DNA of 11,534 nucleotides from an uncultured Collinsella sp. (GTDB taxonomy: Bacteria > Actinomycetota > Coriobacteriia > Coriobacteriales > Coriobacteriaceae): the NCBI GenBank assembly GCA_905208635.1, contig CAJLPX010000043.1, positions 1-11,534 of the forward strand, read 5' to 3'. Each line of letters opens with the position of its first letter. Positions within the stretch are counted from its first letter, which is position 1. Positions 1 to 6,157 of this stretch are shown piece after piece. The notes under the pieces are model-generated. The model saw only the letters and a program-made list of their open reading frames with translations. It had not been told where the DNA came from and did not search any database. The position numbers and the translations under genes were made by a program.

Positions 1-227
1 TCAACATCGCCCGTACCAAGAACCTGGGCAACCAGCGTTCCTCGACCTCCGATATCTCCGTTCAGCTGGTGCCGCCTCGCACCTTCTCGCTGGAGGAGGC
101 GCTGGAGTACATCGCCGATGACGAGCTGGTCGAGATCACTCCCAAGAACATCCGCCTGCGCAAGCGTCTGCTCAACGCCACCGACCGCAAGAAGGCTGCC
201 GTCCGCGCCGGTCAGGTCAACAAATAA
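1..227 (+). CDS. typA: Ribosome-associated GTPase TypA/BipA, C-terminal fragment
   Basis: Only the last 74 codons are present (frame begins at base 3, TAA at 225-227); the 5' part lies outside the window. The translation contains NIARTKNLGNQRSST, then VQLVPPRTFSLEEALEYI, DDELVEITPKNIRLRKRLL and a basic tail ending in VNK. This matches the C-terminal domain specific to TypA/BipA, including the conserved LEEALEYI and VEVTPxxIRLRKR stretches of the family. TypA is a translational GTPase related to EF-G that binds the 70S ribosome and is linked to 50S assembly and stress or cold adaptation; that is family knowledge, since the GTPase domain is not visible here. The gene is closed by a long hairpin at 251-291. 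It is a chromosomal housekeeping gene and probably unrelated to the surface-protein cluster downstream. Confidence 0.93.
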   Translation, partial: NIARTKNLGNQRSSTSDISVQLVPPRTFSLEEALEYIADDELVEITPKNIRLRKRLLNATDRKKAAVRAGQVNK

Positions 228-250
228 GCGCTGGGCTTTATAGCGACTAA

Positions 251-291
251 CAAGAAAGGGCGTCGACCATCGCGGTCGACGCCCTTTCTTG
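251..291 (+). terminator. Hairpin terminator downstream of typA
   Basis: A perfect 18-bp stem (251-268 pairs with 274-291) with a 5-nt loop ATCGC begins 23 nt after the typA stop. The stem runs from CAAGAAAGGG to CCCTTTCTTG. There is no clean T-run after it, although the 3' arm ends in TTTCTTG, so termination is likely but the element is not a textbook intrinsic terminator. It should insulate typA from the adhesin gene. Confidence 0.65.
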
Positions 292-318
292 GTGCAGGTG
301 ACAGGTTCGTTTGCACCA
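290..318. repeat. Small hairpin with GACAGG core (possible dispersed intergenic repeat)
   Basis: TGGTGCA (290-296) pairs with TGCACCA (312-318) around a loop containing GGTGACAGGTTCGTT. The core AGGTGACAGGTTCGTTTG matches AGGGGACAGGCACCTTTG, on the minus strand inside the hairpin at 8028-8062, at 14 of 18 positions by eye. That suggests two divergent members of an intergenic repeat family. Function unknown. It directly abuts the typA terminator. Confidence 0.4.
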
Positions 319-386
319 CGGTGGAGGAGGTTATCCCCCGAGTGGCTTTTCAGGCAAAGTTAAGTTGTTTAAACATATACACGAAT

Positions 387-503
387 CATTGAAATACAAC
401 CGCTTTAATGCAAAACCGTTAACAGGTAAATATCAACTGGTATTAAATTAAAAGACCTCTTTACCTGCGGTTTACATGACTGGTATCTATATTGTATTTT
501 ATG
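387..503. promoter_or_regulatory. Nested inverted repeats upstream of adhesin gene
   Basis: Three inverted repeats share one centre: AAATACAA (392-399) with TTGTATTT (492-499), flanked by CAT (387-389) and ATG (501-503); AAACCG (413-418) with CGGTTT (468-473); and CAGGTAAA (423-430) with TTTACCTG (460-467). The inner two are adjacent apart from a TTAA bulge at 419-422 on the left side. A direct repeat is superimposed: ACTGGTAT occurs at 436-443 and 479-486, 43 bp apart, within a looser match GGTAAATATCA/GGTTTACATG. The segment could bind a dimeric regulator, form a cruciform, or fold as leader RNA if transcription starts upstream. The pairing is read directly from sequence; the role is inferred. 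Confidence 0.45.
471..500 (+). promoter_or_regulatory. Candidate sigma-70-type promoter for the pilus cluster
   Basis: TTTACA (471-476) resembles a -35 box. TGTATT (493-498) or TATTTT (495-500) could be the -10 box, with spacers of 16 or 18 nt. This would give a leader of about 145 nt before the adhesin start. The -35 overlaps the right arm of the nested inverted repeat, so a regulator bound there could block or assist polymerase. Other AT-rich hexamers in the region are possible, so this is a weak assignment. Confidence 0.3.
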
Positions 504-615
504 CATTGTGGCATAGACGAACCGTCTTAGAAGTTGCTCCCCAGTGGGTTCTTGCAATGCGCTAGGTAGGTTCTCGTTGATGTTGGGGTTTGTGTTCGGT
601 CCGACGATTCGCCGT

Positions 616-638
616 ATTCCACAACGTGTTGTAGGAAT
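616..638 (+). promoter_or_regulatory. Leader hairpin immediately 5' of the adhesin ribosome binding site
   Basis: ATTCC (616-620) pairs with GGAAT (634-638) and ACAA (621-624) with TTGT (629-632), leaving a 4-nt CGTG loop and one bulged A at 633. The stem ends two bases before AGGGG (640-644), the likely Shine-Dalgarno sequence. It is not a terminator because no T-run follows. It could stabilise the mRNA 5' end or set ribosome access. Confidence 0.4.
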
Positions 639-650
639 TAGGGGACAACT

Positions 651-3600
651 ATGGACGCACACCGCTCACGGTCGCTGGGTATGGCGGCCCTGATCTTCAT
701 TTTGATTAGCCTCACCGCCGCAGTTTTTCACGGTGCAGCCCCAGTGCGCGCCGAGGATGCGACGACGCCGGCGCCGATTGAGATCAACGGCGATACGGCA
801 ACGGTTGAGGTCAAGCTGTATACCGATGAGAACCATAATAAGCCTTTGGGTGATACTGCCGTAACGTCTACTTCGAAGCTCTACGGAGCTTTCTCGGCAC
901 GGTTCATAAGTGATAAGGCGCCTACGCCTCGGAACTACATCGCTGTCTACGAGCTCCCCGATACCATAGTCATTGACAAAAACGCCGGTGGCGACCTCAT
1001 GGAGGGTCCGGAGGCTACTGCCGAAAAGGCTGGTACGTGGGAGATCAAGGACAATAAGGTCATTTTTACGTTTGACAAGAGCTGGCTCGACAAAAACCCT
1101 GCGGAAATTTTTGTCGGAGCCAATTTTTCATTTGAGTTAGCAAATAAGAACGCTGGCTCGGACAGCAGTACACCTATCAAGTTCCCCGGTGCGGGATCAA
1201 TCAATATTCCAACTACGGATGGCGCCGTCAAAGGGGAGAAATCAGGAGCCTTCTCCCAGGGCGCCGATGGCGTGGCCAAAGTTACGTGGACCGTCAAGCT
1301 TACCGTCGAATCGTATGCAACGAATGTCAAGTTGACCGATACGCTGGGCGCTAACTTCGACTTTGTGGATGGCAGCTTCACGCTCGATGGCAAGAAGCTC
1401 GGTCCGCAGCCGACGGTCGACGGTCAGACTGTGACCATCGACAATCTGGGCAACCTTTCCCAGGGGAAGCACACGATTACGTATGAGACGGTGCTGAAGA
1501 GCGGTGTTTCCGCGGGTAACGGCGAGTTTGTCGACGAGCAGGACGCATCCAAGAACACGGCAACGTGGGAGTGGGGCAGCTCGAGCGATCGCCAGAGCGG
1601 CTCCGTGACTGCTGCTCCCAGCAAGTTTCGCTATGACATGATCAAGAAGTCTGACGGTTCGGGCTCGCCCTCCGATATCTCGTGGACTGTCGCACTCAAT
1701 CAAGGCGAACTCAAAGTTGATATGAGCGGCTATATGTTCACTGACCGTCTGGATGATAAGCAAACGTATACAGGGGGCTACACGGTTTACAAGGGCAGCT
1801 CCGGGTCGGAGGTTCTTGCGACCGGCGCGCTCGATCCGTCGCAGAGCTCGTTTTCTTACACGTTCCCGACCGACCTTGCCGACAAGCACGCCACCTATCG
1901 TATCGTCTATCACACCAAGATGAACGACACGAGCTCGTACGACACCGTGCGCAATAACGCGACTATCGAGCGCGAGGGTTCCGTTTCCGGCGCCAGCGAA
2001 GGCCAGTTCACGCCGCAGCTGGTCGGTACGCCGATCACTAAGAGGCTCGTGAGCTCCGATGAAGCCGCGACGACGGGTAGAGCGACGTGGGAGACGCGTG
2101 TCGCGCTTAAGGCCATTGTTAATGCGGTCAATCCTGGTTTGGTGACGGTGAAGGATACGTTTCAGTCGGCCTGGTCGCAGAATCTCGGTGTCGACGAGGG
2201 GGCCATTACCATCAAAATCGGCAAGACCGTGCTGGTGCGGGATGCCGACTGGAAACTGACGGCAAGCTGGCCGGTCGGCGGAACAAAGAGAAATTTCAAT
2301 CTTGATATATATGTTAACGACAAAGTGAAAGCCGCCCTCGAGAACGAGGACTACGCCGTTATCACCTATGCCACCACATCAGATGCGCTGTCGGGCTGGT
2401 ACTCAAACTTCGCGTCGGTCAGCGCGACGGGCCTGAATCTTCAGTGGCCGTACACCGACCTCGTCATGTACGTTGTCAACCAAGAAACGACGCCTGCGGT
2501 CGAGAAGCCGGAGGCGGAGTCGAAAGTGTCTTGGGACGAGGACTTCGACTGGGGTGCCGTCGACGGCTCGGACGAGAAGGGGGCCTGGGTCGTCGACTGG
2601 ACGGTGTACGCGAATCGCCAGAAGGGTAATAAAGACGCAAATGGCGAATTCGAGTACTACGGTGCCGGAAAGCTTAACGGCGCGCCGCTGAACATAGTCG
2701 ATACCCTCCCGGACGGCATGAGCTATGTTTCGGGCTTCGCAAAGTACACGCTCGTGCGGAATCCCTACGATCAGCATACGGGGCTTCATCGCGGAAGCGA
2801 GGCCGAGACGGTCGTTGATGATTGGCAGCTTGCCACCGACAACGTCAGCAGCGATGGCAACACTGTCGCCTTTTCTATTCCCACGACTGAACTTGGAAGT
2901 TATGCCGGCTACGCAAAGCTAACGTATCGAACGGCGGTCAAACGCGGCGAGCTCGATACCTCCAAGAATGAGGTGAAGTTCATCAACTCGGCAAGCGCAG
3001 TGTCGGGAAATAAGGAGTTCAAACCCGGTAGCGGTACCGTCACCATCAAGAACAACGTCATCAAAAAGACCGGTGAGCAGGTCAGTAGTAGCAATCGAAT
3101 AAAGTACACCATTCTTGTTAACGAATCTGCTGTTGCCCTTAAGAGTGGCAGCGACTTCCTTGAGCTTGTCGATGTCATGGATGCCAAGTGCACGCTGGTG
3201 ACGGATTCGGTCAATGTGTCCCAATACGATGGGACAGGCTGGAAGTTGCTTGGCTCTGACGAATGCCCCGTTTCCGCTAGGACCATTGAAGATGAAAACG
3301 GCGCGGCGTGCACAAAGATGACGCTCCGCGTGCCCGATAAGGAATATCTCAAAGTTGAGTATCAGGTCATTCCTGCGGGTAACGAAGGGGAAACGGTTTC
3401 TCTGAGCAACAAAGCGTCGCTTACGGGTGTCTACGACGGTGATACGGTCCATTCAAAAGACTGGGTTATTCAAAAGGTGTCCGGTTCGGCTGGTGGTAGC
3501 GGTTACGGCGTAACGATTACCAAGGTCGACGAGAGCGATATCACAAATAAACTGCCCGGTGCTAAGTTCACGCTCTATGAGGTCAATATGGATGAGGCCT

Positions 3601-4394
3601 TGGATTCCGGCCTCGATTCTGCGAAAACGCGGATTCGGAGTGCTGAAACAGACGAAAAGGGCACGGTAAAGTTCGGCAATGCTACGCAAAAGATGGAAGC
3701 CTACAAGTTGTATTGCCTTGAGGAGACCAAGGCGCCGAGCGGATACAACGTTATCTCTAAACCGGTGTGGATTCTGCTCAAAGGCAACGATGAGGACGAC
3801 TATCAGAAGGCCCTTGCTAAGGCAGAAGAGCTGAGGGCAAAGGGCGTCGACATTGACATCCCAACGGCGAGCACCGACATCACGGTCTGTGATGCGCCCT
3901 ATAGCGGTCAAGCTACAATTTCTGCCACCAAGATGCTCGAAGGCTCGACCTTGCAAGAAAGCCAGTTCGGGTTTGTGCTCAAGGACAAGAAGACCGGTAA
4001 GGTTCTCCAGACCATCAGGAACGGTGCGGATGGTGATATTAACTTTGTCTTGGATTACACCAAGATGGGGATCTATGAGTGCACCATCTCCGAGGTCATT
4101 CCCGAGGGCGCCGAGAACAATGTCAAGGACCACATCACCTACGACACGACCGTGCACAAGGTTAAGGTTGTCGTGACCAACGGAGAGGGAAAGATAAACA
4201 CCGAGGTCACCTACGACAACGGTTCTACAATTCCGCCGACCTTTACCAACAAATATTCGACCACGCTTCCTGAGGCAGGCGGTGCTGGCCTGACTATGAC
4301 GTATCTGGCTGGTGCTTCGTTGCTGTGTTTTGCTGCGACATGGATGCATGCTCGTCGCCATCGCGATCGGGATCGAGGTGGTAGTCGTGAGTAA
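651..4394 (+). CDS. Large sortase-anchored modular adhesin (probable pilus tip protein)
   Basis: Encodes 1247 aa. The ATG at 651 follows AGGGG (640-644) at a 6-nt spacing. A signal peptide (basic start, hydrophobic 11-29, cleavage likely after VRA at 34) exports it. Residues 75-195 resemble the N-terminal ligand-binding fold of Cna/SdrG-type adhesins. Five similar modules follow at about 200-320, 325-450, 460-592, 640-790 and 803-935. Each has a W/Y-T-V type first strand, a middle D-x-L/F or DVM segment, a Y-strand, and a final N-x-A (NTATW, NNATI, NFASV, NSASA, NKASL), as in collagen-binding/isopeptide Ig-like domains. Residues 953-1084 form a SpaA/Cna_B domain (ITKVD with K958, LEETKAPSGY). 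Residues 1085-1203 form an FctA/Spy0128-type pilin domain (SATKMLEG with K1094, E1148, FTNKY with N1200). The C-terminus is LPEAG (1206-1210), a hydrophobic span and a basic tail. I infer cell-wall or pilus-tip display and host binding; the ligand is unknown. It is first in the cluster, overlapping the next gene. Confidence 0.88.
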   Translation: MDAHRSRSLGMAALIFILISLTAAVFHGAAPVRAEDATTPAPIEINGDTATVEVKLYTDENHNKPLGDTAVTSTSKLYGAFSARFISDKAPTPRNYIAVYELPDTIVIDKNAGGDLMEGPEATAEKAGTWEIKDNKVIFTFDKSWLDKNPAEIFVGANFSFELANKNAGSDSSTPIKFPGAGSINIPTTDGAVKGEKSGAFSQGADGVAKVTWTVKLTVESYATNVKLTDTLGANFDFVDGSFTLDGKKLGPQPTVDGQTVTIDNLGNLSQGKHTITYETVLKSGVSAGNGEFVDEQDASKNTATWEWGSSSDRQSGSVTAAPSKFRYDMIKKSDGSGSPSDISWTVALNQGELKVDMSGYMFTDRLDDKQTYTGGYTVYKGSSGSEVLATGALDPSQSSFSYTFPTDLADKHATYRIVYHTKMNDTSSYDTVRNNATIEREGSVSGASEGQFTPQLVGTPITKRLVSSDEAATTGRATWETRVALKAIVNAVNPGLVTVKDTFQSAWSQNLGVDEGAITIKIGKTVLVRDADWKLTASWPVGGTKRNFNLDIYVNDKVKAALENEDYAVITYATTSDALSGWYSNFASVSATGLNLQWPYTDLVMYVVNQETTPAVEKPEAESKVSWDEDFDWGAVDGSDEKGAWVVDWTVYANRQKGNKDANGEFEYYGAGKLNGAPLNIVDTLPDGMSYVSGFAKYTLVRNPYDQHTGLHRGSEAETVVDDWQLATDNVSSDGNTVAFSIPTTELGSYAGYAKLTYRTAVKRGELDTSKNEVKFINSASAVSGNKEFKPGSGTVTIKNNVIKKTGEQVSSSNRIKYTILVNESAVALKSGSDFLELVDVMDAKCTLVTDSVNVSQYDGTGWKLLGSDECPVSARTIEDENGAACTKMTLRVPDKEYLKVEYQVIPAGNEGETVSLSNKASLTGVYDGDTVHSKDWVIQKVSGSAGGSGYGVTITKVDESDITNKLPGAKFTLYEVNMDEALDSGLDSAKTRIRSAETDEKGTVKFGNATQKMEAYKLYCLEETKAPSGYNVISKPVWILLKGNDEDDYQKALAKAEELRAKGVDIDIPTASTDITVCDAPYSGQATISATKMLEGSTLQESQFGFVLKDKKTGKVLQTIRNGADGDINFVLDYTKMGIYECTISEVIPEGAENNVKDHITYDTTVHKVKVVVTNGEGKINTEVTYDNGSTIPPTFTNKYSTTLPEAGGAGLTMTYLAGASLLCFAATWMHARRHRDRDRGGSRE

Positions 4395-6036
4395 GATGCT
4401 TCGTCATTTGTTGACCGTTGTGGTAATAGCCATGGCTGCCGTCTTCTCTTTCGCGATTGCCCCTGGCGCGGCCCGTGCTGCCGACACCGGAGCCATTACG
4501 GTGGACGGTACGGTTGCGACGCGGTATGACGCGTACCAGCTCTTTTCGGCGACCGTTGTCGACGATGACGATGCTGGCCAAAAAATTGCAACTGACGTAA
4601 CGTGGGCGAATGATGCCGTTCGCCAGGCCGTTCTTCCGGTGCTTCATGATGCGGGGCTTGATAGCTCGGCATCGACGGCGCAAGCGGCGGCCGAATGGAT
4701 GAATGCCGACGGACACATGACGACTGCGCTGACGGCAAAACTTGCCCGCGCGATTTGCAATGTCGGCGCAACTTCCGTGGGCCTTAACGCGGGCACGGCG
4801 GCCGAGCTGCCCTGCGGCTACTGGCTCATCGTCGCCGACGACGACGCCATCGCCCAGGGCGAGGCCGGCACCGCGCCGATCATGGCCCTGGTCGGCGGCA
4901 GCGCCGTCGCCGTCAAGCCCAAGGCGGCGACGCCCAAGGTGGCCAAGCACGTGCTGGAGGACAGCACCGCCGCCTGGCAGAAGGCCGCCGACGCCACGGT
5001 CGCAGACGACCTGTACTGGCGTCTCTCTGCCACGGTCCCGGCCGGGCTCACCGCCTACGACACCTATGCGGTGCGGTTCGTCGACACCATGAGCGCGGGG
5101 CTCGACCCCTCCAAGGTGGCCGCGAGCATGCGCGTGTACGTGGCGGCGGGCGCGGACGGCGGCTTTGACGCGGTCCAGGCCGGCAAGGACGGCCGCGCCG
5201 GCACCGAGCCCGCGAAGGGCTGGACCGATATCACGGCCCAGTGCGCCACCAAGGTAGCGGCGGACGGAACCTTCACCGTGCGCACTGGCGACCTCATCGC
5301 CGCGCTCGGCGGGGCCGACGCCTGCGCCGCGGGCGCCCGCGTGGTTGCTGTCTACAATGCGCCGTTGGGGGCCAACTGCAATCGAGGCGCCACCAAGGGC
5401 AATCCCAACGAGGTCTACCTGCGCTACCCGCGCTCTCCCCTCGCCGACCAGTCCGGCGACGCCGGCTTCACCCGCACGCCGAGCGACGATGCGTGCGCCT
5501 ACACCTGGGGACTCAGTCTGATCAAGCGCTCAAGCTCGGACGATAAACCGCTCGCGGGCGCCAAGCTGCGCGTCATCGATGACCGCGGGCGCATCCTAAC
5601 GACTGACGGCTCGTGGTCGACGGATGCCGACGCATGCGTCACCACGGGCGCGGATGGCCATGTGGAATTGAGCGGTGTGGACGCGGGTGTCTACACCGTC
5701 GAGGAGGTCGCGGCTCCCAAGGGCTACACCGCCTTTGAGGGTAAACGTACGGTGACGGTTACGGCCGAGGGCCTGGACGTTAAACAGGTGGCGGCCGCGA
5801 AGCCCAAGGTGACCGTATCGGTCGAAAGCCCTCTGCGGGTTGATGCCGCCGATGCCGGGACGGGTTCGATTGAGCTGTCGGTGCTCAACACCCCAAGTAA
5901 AGAAGTAAGTCGAGGCTTTATGCCCTCGACGGGAGATAGAACGTTGGTGCTGGTGGCGGTTTTGGCTGCCATCGGAGTGGCGGCTCTTGTTGTCGCGCTC
6001 GTCATCAAGCGGGGAGGAGGTCGCCGTGAAAAATAA
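4387..6036 (+). CDS. Minor pilin, SpaA-type isopeptide-forming, MPSTG sorting signal
   Basis: I choose the GTG at 4387 (549 aa) over an upstream in-frame ATG at 4312 buried in the adhesin gene. GAGGTGG (4375-4381) lies 5 nt before the GTG, and the following residues form a normal signal peptide with cleavage likely after ARA at 31. The start overlaps the adhesin stop by 8 nt, so translation is probably coupled. The N-terminal pilin domain contains YDAYQLF (48-53) and GYWLIV (144-149). VAVKPK puts K179 where the next gene has its candidate pilin lysine. A middle domain spans about 185-345. A Cna_B/SpaA domain spans about 372-502, with LIKRSSSDDKPLAGAKL and E-box VYTVEEVAAPKGY (E440). MPSTG (512-516), a membrane span and KRGGGRREK end the protein. 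It is clearly paralogous to the downstream pilin. Role: minor, basal or alternative shaft subunit. The middle of the gene is far richer in GC than its neighbours (see findings). Confidence 0.85.
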   Translation: MSKMLRHLLTVVVIAMAAVFSFAIAPGAARAADTGAITVDGTVATRYDAYQLFSATVVDDDDAGQKIATDVTWANDAVRQAVLPVLHDAGLDSSASTAQAAAEWMNADGHMTTALTAKLARAICNVGATSVGLNAGTAAELPCGYWLIVADDDAIAQGEAGTAPIMALVGGSAVAVKPKAATPKVAKHVLEDSTAAWQKAADATVADDLYWRLSATVPAGLTAYDTYAVRFVDTMSAGLDPSKVAASMRVYVAAGADGGFDAVQAGKDGRAGTEPAKGWTDITAQCATKVAADGTFTVRTGDLIAALGGADACAAGARVVAVYNAPLGANCNRGATKGNPNEVYLRYPRSPLADQSGDAGFTRTPSDDACAYTWGLSLIKRSSSDDKPLAGAKLRVIDDRGRILTTDGSWSTDADACVTTGADGHVELSGVDAGVYTVEEVAAPKGYTAFEGKRTVTVTAEGLDVKQVAAAKPKVTVSVESPLRVDAADAGTGSIELSVLNTPSKEVSRGFMPSTGDRTLVLVAVLAAIGVAALVVALVIKRGGGRREK

Positions 6037-6157
6037 TTGTCCCCCCCTTGCTCAATGGCGTACTGCCTCCGTAGCGAGTGACGCGCAGGTCTACCGACCT
6101 GATGATCATTGGTTTTGAAAAAGTTGCTAGAGAACCCTCCAAGAAAGAGGACCAAAC
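6037..6157 (+). other. Intercistronic region with C7 tract and short hairpin
   Basis: This 121-bp gap lies between the two pilin genes. It holds a run of seven C (6041-6047) just after the upstream stop and a 6-bp perfect stem CAGGTC (6086-6091)/GACCTG (6096-6101) with loop TACC. No T-run follows the stem, so it looks more like an mRNA processing or stability element than a terminator. No convincing separate promoter is visible. AAGAGG (6145-6150) is the likely Shine-Dalgarno for the next gene, 7 nt before its ATG. Confidence 0.45.

Larger units (their letters stand above)
292..650. other. Non-coding upstream region of the pilus cluster
   Basis: About 360 bp with no convincing gene. The part from about 355 to 510 is clearly AT-rich compared with the flanking genes and contains nested inverted repeats and a possible promoter. 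The part from about 510 to 650 is a probable untranslated leader with a hairpin just before the ribosome binding site. The length and repeats suggest a regulated promoter rather than constitutive expression. A minus-strand reading frame at 405-662 looks like chance. Confidence 0.6.

Noticed and set aside
387..503. Invertible promoter (phase-variable switch) for the pilus
   Set aside because: The inverted repeats are only 6-8 bp, nested and unequal, and no site-specific recombinase gene is in the window. Kept only as a regulatory or structural element.
3453..4361. Minus-strand open frame of 302 codons opposite the adhesin's SpaA and FctA domains
   Set aside because: The plus-strand frame encodes recognisable domains throughout; the antisense product has no recognisable motif and no ribosome binding site that I can support.
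4312..4386. Minor pilin beginning at the ATG at 4312
   Set aside because: This would place 25 extra residues before a normal signal peptide and overlap the adhesin by 83 nt; the GTG at 4387 has the better ribosome binding site.
6041..6047. C7 tract as a frameshift-type phase-variation switch
   Set aside because: It lies after the stop codon and far from the next start, so length changes would not alter any reading frame.
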